NCBI GenBank assembly: GCA_943788615.1
Contig: CALSQY010000003.1
Coordinates: forward strand, 119,709 to 183,708
DNA: 64,000 bases
Direction: 5' to 3'
Source: UBA4465 sp002292365
GTDB taxonomy: Bacteria; Bacteroidota; Bacteroidia; Cytophagales; Cyclobacteriaceae
Shown here: positions 1-8,685 of the stretch, piece after piece
Position numbering within the stretch: the first letter of the stretch is position 1
Layout: every line of letters starts with the position of its first letter
The notes under the pieces: model-generated
Seen by the model: only the letters and a program-made list of their open reading frames with translations
What the model was told of the DNA's origin: nothing
The model's database searches: none
Translations under genes and position numbers: made by a program

Positions 1-1
1 A

Positions 2-1255
2 GATGGAAGTTATCAAGATGAAGAAGGTATAGAAATTGACTATTTCTGTGAAATTGTATTTGAAAACACGACGCAAGAGCTTATTTATAATGGTTGTGCA
101 AATTGTGACTTTACAGACATTGACATAGATGAGCAGGGTTACTGGACAGGGTATCTTGATTCTGCTTACCAAGATGCATCTATAGATCACATCGAAATAG
201 TTGATTGTAGTGAGTTTTACCCCGAAGATCCAAGGGTGCTAAATATTTACTTAGACAATGGTTGTGTCGTTACCTTTAATGATGAGACGGAAACGATCTG
301 GTCGGAGTATTGTGAAACATGTACAATAACTGAAATTGAGGTAACAGAGCAGGGGTATTGGAGTGAATTTATTCCAGAAGACGAGGTTATTATGGATATT
401 ATTTTAGACGAGTGTGTCTTTGATGATAGGTTACCGGAGAGTTTTCTTCATATATATTTTGAAAGCGGTTGCAGCTTGGTGTTCGATGATATAGAAGAGG
501 ATTTGATTGGAGATTTTTGTTCAGAAGGTCCAGATGAGGAATATTGTAGCATTATTGAAGTATCAGTTGATGAAGGAGGTTATTGGTTAGATATCCTCAA
601 TGGACCAGAATTCGATTCTACTTATGTAATCGATCAAATGCTTATCGAGGCTTGTAGAAGTGAGTTTGAGGATCCTGAGACGAATTTAAGAATTGCTTTT
701 CTTGTTAATACCGATAATTCTGTGAGAATCATTTCATTTGATGAAATGGCTCAAGAGATTGCTTTTGATAGTGATGAAGATTCACTAGATAACTGGAGTT
801 TGATATCATTGAACGACACACAGTGGGCAGCAATGATTGCGGATGAATACCCTGATCAAGCGGTGGAGTCAGTCTACAAAAACTCATATGAAGATGATTA
901 TGAGTCATGGAATGATATATTTGTTTTCTTTGAAGACGATTGTTTGGTGATATTTGATGATAATGATGGTATGATCTGGGAGGATCTATGTAATGGTTGG
1001 TCTGATGAAGATGATTCTGATGGGGTAGGCAGCGGTCGAAGAGAGCTGCGGACTAAATCATTTTTTAGAAAAACTATTTCTTCTACCGTTACCAATTCAA
1101 AGCTTAAGCAATTCGCTCCTACTATTCGTGGTAAGAAAACGGACTTGATTAAGAAGGGTGTCATTAGAAATAAAGTAGATATCAATATCTATGCTAAGCG
1201 CAATAATTCGAATATCAAAAAAGTGAAAAAACCGCAATTCTCTTTTTTGAGATAA
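2..1255 (+). CDS. Acidic Cys-containing repeat protein, 5' end outside the window
   Basis: The frame is open from the first bases of the window, so the gene begins upstream; the ATG at 236 is internal. About 417 residues are visible. Roughly 70-residue units repeat about three and a half times. Each carries a short strand ending in a Cys (NIYLDNGC, HIYFESGC, VFFEDDC), an aromatic-acidic stretch ending in another Cys, and a GYW motif (DEQGYW, TEQGYW, DEGGYW). The repeat part is strongly acidic; the last ~70 residues turn abruptly Lys/Arg-rich. The Cys pattern suits an exported, disulfide-bonded protein, but the signal peptide would lie outside the window. No family was recognised. A strong terminator follows the stop. 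Confident that it is coding; function unknown. Confidence 0.8.
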   Translation, partial: DGSYQDEEGIEIDYFCEIVFENTTQELIYNGCANCDFTDIDIDEQGYWTGYLDSAYQDASIDHIEIVDCSEFYPEDPRVLNIYLDNGCVVTFNDETETIWSEYCETCTITEIEVTEQGYWSEFIPEDEVIMDIILDECVFDDRLPESFLHIYFESGCSLVFDDIEEDLIGDFCSEGPDEEYCSIIEVSVDEGGYWLDILNGPEFDSTYVIDQMLIEACRSEFEDPETNLRIAFLVNTDNSVRIISFDEMAQEIAFDSDEDSLDNWSLISLNDTQWAAMIADEYPDQAVESVYKNSYEDDYESWNDIFVFFEDDCLVIFDDNDGMIWEDLCNGWSDEDDSDGVGSGRRELRTKSFFRKTISSTVTNSKLKQFAPTIRGKKTDLIKKGVIRNKVDINIYAKRNNSNIKKVKKPQFSFLR

Positions 1256-1280
1256 GTATAAATAGAAGTAGATTTTAAAA

Positions 1281-1320
1281 AGCCGACGATAGATTTTAAA
1301 TCTATCGTCGGCTTTTTTTA
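1281..1320 (+). terminator. Intrinsic terminator of the acidic repeat gene
   Basis: A 16-bp perfect inverted repeat (1281-1296 with 1298-1313) contains the GC-rich segment AGCCGACGATAG and is followed by seven T residues. It starts 25 bases after the stop of the upstream gene. The A-run before the stem could make it work on the minus strand as well. Confidence 0.9.
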
Positions 1321-1771
1321 TTTTATTAATCATAATTCAATGGCTAAAAAGACCTTCTATGACTTTTTGAATTTAAGATTTACTTGATTTGTATGATTTA
1401 ATATTTGAAGTTGAGCATAATGATTTATGTTACCTCGAATTTATAATTAATAGCCTAAGCATAAGCATGGATGGGGTGTAGCTATTGTATATCGTCCGTA
1501 AAAAGTTAACTTGTAAGGGTAAATTATAAGAGCGTGTTTAAACAGAGTAATCTATTTAATCCATGCGTAGTATTTAAAATAATTATGAAAAAGCAGATGA
1601 CAACTCTAATTAAAAAAGGAGAGCAAGAGTAAGATACTTTTATTAAAATCCCAAAGATGTTTTATCTGAAGCCTTCTTACAGTTACATCATAATTGGTCT
1701 TAATTCCCCGGGGGCTGAGGCTCATTATGTAACAATATAGGTAGAGTTAGGCTGAACTCTTAATAAGCGTC
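1321..1771. other. Intergenic stretch, no supported gene
   Basis: About 450 bases between the terminator and the end of the convergent OmpA-type gene. Both strands are rich in stops. The only start-to-stop frame noticed is a 15-codon Lys-rich one at 1585-1632, too short to call. Confidence 0.5.
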
Positions 1772-4261
1772 TTATTTTTTCAATACTTGGATTTCAACCC
1801 TTCTGTTAAATCTTTTTTGTTCTTTGTTGTCGTTGTCTTTTAAAGGTTTCCATTCACCATAATAGTACACTTTTATCTGCTCATATTTAGCTCCAAATGT
1901 TTCAAGTTTTCTGCGTACCGTCTCCGCTCGTTTTTTTGATAGAATGAGATTGTAATTCTCATCTCCATCATTATCGGTATGACCGACAATGATGATATGA
2001 TATGCGCTTCCATTAGAGAAATCATATCTATTTACCAATTCAATGATTTGTTCATTATAACTATTTGTGAGAGTCGCATCATCGCTGGCAAAATAAACAT
2101 TAAGGGCTTCAATGAAACCTCTAGAAGACTCTGTGTTCGAAAATCGGTCAGTACCCTTATCTTTATCTTTCTCGCTCCCCTTATAGTTTTTGTCATTATT
2201 GATGACTCTCTTTGTTTCTACTGAAATGGGATTGATGGTAATTTGAGTAGCATCGGGCATTTCATTATCTACTTTTTCTTTTTTGATTTGTTCAATTTTT
2301 TCTTTGGTATGATTTGGGTCAATATCTTTTTTGTTTTTGTAAAAATCAATTTTCTCAAGATGGGTTGAATCAATAGGACAGCCTTCATTGTAGATAGATC
2401 CAGAAATCTCAGGACATTTATCAAGTAAATTAGTGGTACCATCACCATCATTATCGGTACAACATCCTGGGTTTTCAAAAGGGCAGCCATTATTAAATTC
2501 AATGCCTGCAATATCAGGACATCTGTCTACTACATCGATCACTCCATCTTTGTCACGATCAGGACATCCGTAGTGAATGGGCAATCCGGCAATTAAAGGA
2601 CATTGATCATTCAGATCTAAAACGCCATCTCCATCGGTATCAGGGCATCCATTGTGCTTTTTGGGACCGGGTGTATAAATACAATAATCTTGAGTATCCG
2701 GAATTCCATCTCCATCCGTATCGGGACATCCTAACAGACCCAATAAGCCGGGATCGTACAAACAACCATCTTTACTGTCAGATACTTTATCACGATCGAT
2801 GTCTGAGGGTACTTTGTATCCTAGATTGAAAACAATGCCAGCGAATATACTTGAGTTGAATCGTGCTCTTTTACCCAGTAGTCCTGTGATATTATGCATA
2901 CCTCCGACAACAGATATAACACCATCTCTGGCATTCAGTCTGTTTGTCAGTCCAAGCAGATTGACACGACCGGACAGTCCCACATTAAACTGACCATTCC
3001 TCTGAATGGACAACGGAAGGGCTACTCCTATCTTTTGAGAACTGTATCTAGGAACAATTGAGTGTATCGATTTCACATGTACTTTATGGAGATCAGATTT
3101 TCTTTTTAAGGCTGTGGAAGAACTATAACCTAAAAATAAGTTTTTTGAGAAGTGATAGTCTGCGTGTATATTGAGTGAAGTGGGAAGGTTCATATTAAAC
3201 ATATCATTTTGCTTTTGATTTTTATTGGAAGCATCCGCAAAATCATCAAAACTCTTAAAAACAGTCGTTTCATCTAGTTTTTGGATGTCTAAATCGACAA
3301 AGGTGAGCGCTCCAAGTGCTTCTGTGTCATAGGTATTATTGGCAGTGGTAAAATCGTAGGAGAGACTATCTCGAGTAAATCTCACCCTTCCAATATCGGT
3401 GATACTAATACCAAATTTGAATAAATATTTCGTACGATCGTATCGTTCAATATTCGTCTCTCCATCCATATCATAATGGAACCTGTTGTATTTTGGACGA
3501 TATTCATATACTGCTCCTAAATCTAGTCCGATACCTGAATTTCTCGAAGTGAACATATTGCCTTTTTCGGCTCTCCCATAATTAAATTCGGTAGAGACAA
3601 AAGTGGCCTCTGAGCTGGCCAAACTATCGAATTCAAAGCTTCCCTGATCAGAATACAGATAGGTAGCATCAATACCATTGATCAGTTTTACAGCAATTCC
3701 TGCTTTTATAAAGTTGGCTTTTTCATTTTTTAGGACCCGGGCATAGTTAAATCTATTCTCTAAATAGATGAACTGATTGTAGGAATAATTTTTAAATGAA
3801 ATAGGGGTATTCAAAGGCGTTGAGTCATCATAATCGTTGTGAATGGCATTGGTCCATTCGTTAGAAAGACCATCCAGATTACCGAAGGATCGAATGCGGA
3901 AACTTAATCCAATCGCATTGATGTGATTGATTTCATAACTTACTCCAACTAAGTCAATACTGGAATTTCTGGACTGGTATCCGAGTCCAGAATGATATCT
4001 ATATCTGGCACTTTCATTTCCAAAGGTCTTGCTCAGAATGCTTGTATTGCTACCTGTGTAGTTATTAGTTTTTAGGCTATTTAAAGAGCCGCTGATACTT
4101 AATTTTTGAAGAGAATTGACAATGGATGCAGGTTGAAAATAGGAAGTGGAATAACCCATATAATTGTCTAATGCATTTCCCCCAGAGTAATTATTTTGAG
4201 CGGATACGTTGAGATATGTGAAAAGGGTTCCTATCACTAAAATGGAAAATCTTAATTTCAT
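1772..4261 (-). CDS. Outer-membrane protein with thrombospondin type 3 repeats and OmpA domain
   Basis: 829 residues starting with a signal peptide that ends in SAQ. Residues ~25-490 resemble the DUF5723-type beta-barrel region of Bacteroidota (Tyr/Phe/Ser-rich strands, 'GYSTSYFQPAS' near the start). Residues ~495-640 are a series of calcium-binding thrombospondin type 3 repeats (DTDGDGIPDTQDYC, DTDGDGVLDLNDQC, DRDKDGVIDVVDRC) with paired cysteines. A charged linker follows. The C-terminal ~115 residues form an OmpA/MotB peptidoglycan-binding domain with 'VGHTDNDGDENYN' and 'NRRVEIQV'. The architecture anchors the outer membrane to peptidoglycan. It is monocistronic on the minus strand with a possible promoter near 4340. 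The domain calls are firm; the exact barrel role is not known. Confidence 0.88.
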   Translation of the reverse strand: MKLRFSILVIGTLFTYLNVSAQNNYSGGNALDNYMGYSTSYFQPASIVNSLQKLSISGSLNSLKTNNYTGSNTSILSKTFGNESARYRYHSGLGYQSRNSSIDLVGVSYEINHINAIGLSFRIRSFGNLDGLSNEWTNAIHNDYDDSTPLNTPISFKNYSYNQFIYLENRFNYARVLKNEKANFIKAGIAVKLINGIDATYLYSDQGSFEFDSLASSEATFVSTEFNYGRAEKGNMFTSRNSGIGLDLGAVYEYRPKYNRFHYDMDGETNIERYDRTKYLFKFGISITDIGRVRFTRDSLSYDFTTANNTYDTEALGALTFVDLDIQKLDETTVFKSFDDFADASNKNQKQNDMFNMNLPTSLNIHADYHFSKNLFLGYSSSTALKRKSDLHKVHVKSIHSIVPRYSSQKIGVALPLSIQRNGQFNVGLSGRVNLLGLTNRLNARDGVISVVGGMHNITGLLGKRARFNSSIFAGIVFNLGYKVPSDIDRDKVSDSKDGCLYDPGLLGLLGCPDTDGDGIPDTQDYCIYTPGPKKHNGCPDTDGDGVLDLNDQCPLIAGLPIHYGCPDRDKDGVIDVVDRCPDIAGIEFNNGCPFENPGCCTDNDGDGTTNLLDKCPEISGSIYNEGCPIDSTHLEKIDFYKNKKDIDPNHTKEKIEQIKKEKVDNEMPDATQITINPISVETKRVINNDKNYKGSEKDKDKGTDRFSNTESSRGFIEALNVYFASDDATLTNSYNEQIIELVNRYDFSNGSAYHIIIVGHTDNDGDENYNLILSKKRAETVRRKLETFGAKYEQIKVYYYGEWKPLKDNDNKEQKRFNRRVEIQVLKK

Positions 4262-4339
4262 AATGAGTACAATTCTTGAGATTATGACTGTTGCCTGGTT
4301 GTATTGAGCGAAAGAGCTATAATGCTGTTCTTATAACTT

Positions 4340-4347
4340 CAAATGTA
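4340..4347 (-). promoter_or_regulatory. Candidate Bacteroidota -7 promoter box
   Basis: The minus strand reads TACATTTG, a match to TAnnTTTG, about 80 bases upstream of the OmpA-type gene. No convincing -33 TTG box was seen at the right spacing, so this is tentative. Confidence 0.4.
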
Positions 4348-4637
4348 CATTATTATTATTTTTTAAAAATGGTCTCCTTTATTTAACTTTTAAATTTAAT
4401 TTCTCAGAAAAGGCCTTATTTTATGATTGATTTTATTATCAATGACAACGAGAAGTTTGGTAAGTTATGGATTTTGGCGTTGACCTGATATTGAACACAT
4501 AAAATAGGGGGATTTAAAAGTTGTATATTAAGTATTATGGATTGTGGATATCCGACTGAGATCATAAAAAAACAGGTATTGATTCTAATTGCGAAGCTAA
4601 TAAGACATATCTTTAAAAAAATATAATTTAAATCATC

Positions 4638-4736
4638 ATGGCTAAAGGCATCAACGCAAAAAAAAATGTAAAGAAGGAACCTGCCAAAACACCAAAAGAA
4701 AAAAAGGCAGAAAAGAAACTTAAAAAGGGTAAATAG
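4638..4736 (+). CDS. 32-residue lysine-rich small protein
   Basis: An ATG frame of 32 codons begins MAKGINAKKNVKKEP and ends KKLKKGK. About half the residues are Lys, with a few Glu and Pro and no hydrophobic core, so the peptide is predicted to be disordered and strongly basic. Similar tiny 'MAKG..KK..KKEP' proteins are, from memory, common as uncharacterised entries in Bacteroidota genomes, and such composition would suit nucleic-acid or ribosome binding (inference). It stands alone between divergently transcribed genes. Purine-rich codons could produce such a frame by chance, so confidence is moderate. Confidence 0.55.
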   Translation: MAKGINAKKNVKKEPAKTPKEKKAEKKLKKGK

Positions 4737-5234
4737 TTGTTTATATGCACCTCAATGAGGTTATCATGCGTGTTATCTTCATATTTGAAAATGTGATGAC
4801 TTATGAAATCACTTTTGTGCCTCGAGTAACCAACCTTTAGGTAGGGGATTGGATATTTGACCAAAATAGAGTTAAATGATGTATCCGAAATTAAAAAAAA
4901 TCAGCAAAGACGACTGCCAATAAGAATTACTCTCAACAGCCTTTATTTTCGGAAAAAAGTGATCATCTCACTGATAGCTAGACTAGCTGAGGTCTTAGCA
5001 ATAGATCATTGATTAGTCAAAGTATTTATCATAATTTTATTTTTTCGCTAAATGTAATAGCTTTACTTACCAAAAGTAACTTATGAATAAAAAGTAATAA
5101 AAAAATTATTATTTCATTTCTTTTAACCTTTATTTTGATGTTACTCCATTTAAACTGCGTCTTTGAGTTTTTAAAATAAAATATAGAAAGCTAATTTTTA
5201 TTAATTCACTTTTTAAGTTATTACCTTTATTTTA
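4737..5234. other. Intergenic stretch, no supported gene
   Basis: About 500 AT-rich bases ahead of the HxlR gene. A ~58-codon open stretch near 4850-5013 lacks an ATG and matches no known family, so it is not called. Confidence 0.45.
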
Positions 5235-5567
5235 ATGATAGATATAGAAGTAAACAATAGTTGTCCTATCAGTAGTGCCATGCAAATCTTGGGTGGGAAG
5301 TGGAAAATCATTATTTTGTCGCGGCTTATGGATGGTAAACTTCGTTTTGGTGAACTTTTGTCTATGATTCCTTTAATCTCTGGAAAGGTGCTAGGAGATC
5401 AGTTGAAAGAAATGGAGCAAGACGGTTTGGTGCTTCGTCAGCAGTTTAATGAAATCCCCCCAAAAGTAGAATACACACTGACTGAAGGCGCCATTCAGTT
5501 GAAAAAAATATTGCAAGATTTGTGTGATTGGCAAAATAATCACAGTTTGAATCATCAGAAAAACTAG
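5235..5567 (+). CDS. HxlR-family winged-helix transcriptional regulator
   Basis: 110 residues covering the whole HxlR (MarR-like) domain: 'CPISSAMQILGGKWKIIIL' at residues ~10-28, the recognition region 'RFGELLSMIPLISGKVLGDQLKEM', and the wing 'PKVEYTLTEGA'. The Cys at residue 10 sits where redox- or aldehyde-sensing HxlR proteins carry their reactive cysteine. The family commonly represses or activates a neighbouring detoxification gene, but no obvious target is adjacent; the next gene is an M16 peptidase 258 bases downstream. An exceptionally AT-rich leader (about 5040-5230) precedes it. Confidence 0.88.
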   Translation: MIDIEVNNSCPISSAMQILGGKWKIIILSRLMDGKLRFGELLSMIPLISGKVLGDQLKEMEQDGLVLRQQFNEIPPKVEYTLTEGAIQLKKILQDLCDWQNNHSLNHQKN

Positions 5568-5825
5568 CCATTCATTTTTATGAATGCTTACGAAGGATCA
5601 TTCTTTTTTTTACAGTTTATTATTGACCGTTAAATACAATAGATGTCCAGCGATTGATAATTGGAAGTATTAAATGGGTTGATTTTTTACTTGTATTTGA
5701 GTCAATTTAGTCGTCAATTTTACTGGAATTATAACAAGGTGAATGATCATAGATTAAGTAGTGTTTTTAAAAATTTACATTTAATTTATGGCAATTTTAA
5801 AATCAATGCATATTTTCCTTACCTA

Positions 5826-8654
5826 ATGAGATATATAAAATTATTTTTTACTGTCCATATTTGCATCATATCTGGATGCCATACGGACTCAGCAAATTTT
5901 TCCATTGATTACGAAAAATTTACCTTAGAAAATGGACTTGAGGTGATCCTTCATGAGGATCATTCTGATCCCATTGTCGCAGTGGCCACTGTGATGCATG
6001 TGGGTTCGAATAGAGAGAAGCCTGGGCGCACAGGCTTTGCTCATTTTTTTGAGCATATGTCCTTCAATGATTCTGAGAATGTGCCTAGAGGGGCCAATAG
6101 GAAATTGATTCCTGAATGGGGTGGGACAAGAAATGGGGGCACATGGAATGATGGAACTATTTATTATGAGGTAGTCCCAAAAGATGCATTTGATAAAATT
6201 CTATGGATTGACTCTGATCGCTTTGGATACATGATTAAAACGGTTACTGAGGAAGCCTTAGAACGAGAAAAACAGGTAGTAAAAAATGAAAAAAGAGAAA
6301 GAGTTGACAATGCACCCTATGGCTTTACCAATGAAATCATTATAAAAAATCTATATCCATCGGGTCATCCATATAGTTGGACCGTTATCGGGGAGTTGGA
6401 AGATCTTCAATCGGCTGAATTAGTAGATGTTAAGGAATTTTATGAATCCTACTATGGTGCGGCAAATGCATCATTGGTGATTGCTGGGGATATAGATATA
6501 GCCGAAACCAAAGCAAAAGTAGTGCAATGGTTTGGTGAAATTAGAAAAGGGCCTGTAGTTCAATCTTTAGCCCCGATGCCTGTAAATCTTGTAAGTTCAA
6601 AATCTTTATATTTCGAAGATAATTTCGCCAAATTACCTGAACTGAGAATGGTATTTCCAACGGTTGAGGAATACCATCCCGACGTACAGGCGTTGAATGT
6701 TTTATCTGCATTGCTTGATGATAGTAAAAAGGCACCTTTTTACAAGATTATTGTTCAAGATAAAAAATGGGCACCAGCTGTTTCAAGTTATCAAAGCAGC
6801 AAGGAGTTAGCAGGAGAATTTGTAATCCGAGTGCGTGCTAATGCGGGTGTGGATTTAGACTCAGTAAAAAAATCCATTGATGAAGCCTTTGAATTATTTG
6901 AAAAGGAAGGATTTGGAGACAAAGAACTTCAAAAAATCAAAGCAGAGTCCGAGACCCGTTTGTACATGAGTATTGAAACCATTCTGGATAAAGCTTACAC
7001 CTTAGTTAATGATAATGAATATGCCAGTGATCCTGGTTATGTTGTGAAGCGTGCAGATTTAATCAATAAGGTTACTCGAGAAGATGTATTGCGTGTTTAC
7101 CACAAATATATCAAAGGACAACCTTATGTGATGACAAGTTTTGTACCCTATCATCAAACGTCTTTAACCGTAGACGGAGCTATAAAAGCGGAGGTTTTTC
7201 AGGAACAAATAGTTGCCAATGTCGAAAATGAGGAAGTCAGTCAGGGGGATGAGGCAGTGTACGACAAAACGCCCGCTATTTTTGATAGGTCCGAGCCAGA
7301 ATTAAGTGAATTACCGCTATTTGAGATGCCTGATGTATGGATTGAGAATTTAACAAACACAGGAATTCGGATTTATGGCATTGAGAATAATGAAATTCCT
7401 TTGGTGACATTTGACATTACATTAGAAGGAGGTCATCGCCTGGACAGTGCTGAAAAATCTGGTACCTCTGTATTGTTGGCAGATTTAATGATGGAGGGAA
7501 CGGCATCTAAAACGCCTATGGAGTTGGAAGAGGCGATAGGCTTATTGGGGGCGTCTATCAATATTTACAGTACTAACGAGGAAATAAGAATCTCGGCTAC
7601 CTGCTTGGCCAAAAATTTTGAGGCAACAGTTTCGTTAATTACAGAAATTTTGCTGTATCCTAGATGGGATCAAGCTGAGTATAATAGATTGATACAAAAA
7701 CGAAGGACTGAATTAGAGGGGAATGAATCTAATCCTACAAATATCGCTTATCGAAATCTTATCAAATTGCTCTATGGACCTGATCATATTTATGCAACGT
7801 CTGCTAACGGTACATTGGAGACCCTTGAAAAGCTAAGTATTGATGATTTAATCTATTATTATGAAAAGAACATCAGTTCTTCCTTAGCAACCATACATTT
7901 AGTAGGAGCCATTAAAAGTGACCAGGTTGCCAAGGCTTTTGAGCCACTGGATAAAAAATGGAAGATAGGTGAGCGACCCCTAACTGCGAAAGCGAATACC
8001 ATCCATAATATTGATCAGAAGCTTTATTTTATTGATGTTCCAGGAGCCAAACAGTCTGTTATATTTGTTGGTAAACTGGTACTATCTGCATCGGATGATT
8101 CGTTTAATAAGCTATCATTTGCGAATGAAATTTTGGGAGGAGGTTCCAGTGGTAGGTTATTTCAAACCCTGAGAATTGAAAAAGGTTATACGTATGGTGC
8201 TTATTCTTTTGTTGGGGAAAGTAAGGAAGTGTCACCCTTTGTGGCATATTCAAGTGTTAGAGCTAATGCGACCAGTGCATCGATGGAGGTCATCGGGGAT
8301 CTTATACGAAATTACAGTAAAACTTTCACTGATGAGGAGGTGGGTATTACTCAAAATAAGTTGATTAAATCGAACGCTGGATCATACGAAAGTTTATCTG
8401 CAAAACTCAGTCTTTTGCGAAATATGAGTAAGTATAATAAGTCTTTGTCTTATCTAGAGGAAGATCAAATTGAATTGATGAACATGACATTGACTGATTT
8501 TAGATCAGTCATTGACCAATATTTGGTCGAAGATGAAATGGTATATGTAGTGGTAGGAGACAAGGAATCACAATTAAGCAACCTAAATAAATTGGGTAAG
8601 GGGATTGCTGTTGAATTAGACAAAGATGGTAACAGAATGATCTTAAAGGACTAG
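5826..8654 (+). CDS. M16-family zinc peptidase, lipoprotein-like
   Basis: 942 residues from the ATG at 5826, chosen because it gives a signal peptide with a lipobox-like ISGC at residues 15-18; an open extension upstream to 5661 lacks signal-peptide character. The N-terminal half holds the inverted zinc motif HFFEH (residues 73-77) and the downstream acidic region 'EREKQVVKNEKRERVDN' that supplies the third ligand. The second half repeats the M16 fold without the motif and has 'GGGSSGRLFQTLRIEKGYTYGA', the substrate-clamping segment of two-domain M16 enzymes. This is the pitrilysin/insulinase-like layout in a single chain. Likely periplasmic or outer-membrane peptide degradation. Convergent with the M1 peptidase gene, 31 bases away. 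Confidence 0.9.
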   Translation: MRYIKLFFTVHICIISGCHTDSANFSIDYEKFTLENGLEVILHEDHSDPIVAVATVMHVGSNREKPGRTGFAHFFEHMSFNDSENVPRGANRKLIPEWGGTRNGGTWNDGTIYYEVVPKDAFDKILWIDSDRFGYMIKTVTEEALEREKQVVKNEKRERVDNAPYGFTNEIIIKNLYPSGHPYSWTVIGELEDLQSAELVDVKEFYESYYGAANASLVIAGDIDIAETKAKVVQWFGEIRKGPVVQSLAPMPVNLVSSKSLYFEDNFAKLPELRMVFPTVEEYHPDVQALNVLSALLDDSKKAPFYKIIVQDKKWAPAVSSYQSSKELAGEFVIRVRANAGVDLDSVKKSIDEAFELFEKEGFGDKELQKIKAESETRLYMSIETILDKAYTLVNDNEYASDPGYVVKRADLINKVTREDVLRVYHKYIKGQPYVMTSFVPYHQTSLTVDGAIKAEVFQEQIVANVENEEVSQGDEAVYDKTPAIFDRSEPELSELPLFEMPDVWIENLTNTGIRIYGIENNEIPLVTFDITLEGGHRLDSAEKSGTSVLLADLMMEGTASKTPMELEEAIGLLGASINIYSTNEEIRISATCLAKNFEATVSLITEILLYPRWDQAEYNRLIQKRRTELEGNESNPTNIAYRNLIKLLYGPDHIYATSANGTLETLEKLSIDDLIYYYEKNISSSLATIHLVGAIKSDQVAKAFEPLDKKWKIGERPLTAKANTIHNIDQKLYFIDVPGAKQSVIFVGKLVLSASDDSFNKLSFANEILGGGSSGRLFQTLRIEKGYTYGAYSFVGESKEVSPFVAYSSVRANATSASMEVIGDLIRNYSKTFTDEEVGITQNKLIKSNAGSYESLSAKLSLLRNMSKYNKSLSYLEEDQIELMNMTLTDFRSVIDQYLVEDEMVYVVVGDKESQLSNLNKLGKGIAVELDKDGNRMILKD

Positions 8655-8685
8655 GAATGTAAGGTTTCGACTCAATAGGTAGCGA

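Noticed and set aside
1500..1560. Possible insertion-sequence end near GAGCGTGTTTAAA
   Set aside because: No matching inverted end, no target duplication and no transposase fragment nearby.
1585..1632. 15-residue peptide MKKQMTTLIKKGEQE
   Set aside because: Too short, and no supporting signal or conserved neighbour.
4628..4864. 78-residue minus-strand frame
   Set aside because: It is the complement of the Lys-rich small ORF, which yields the poly-Phe/Leu stretch.
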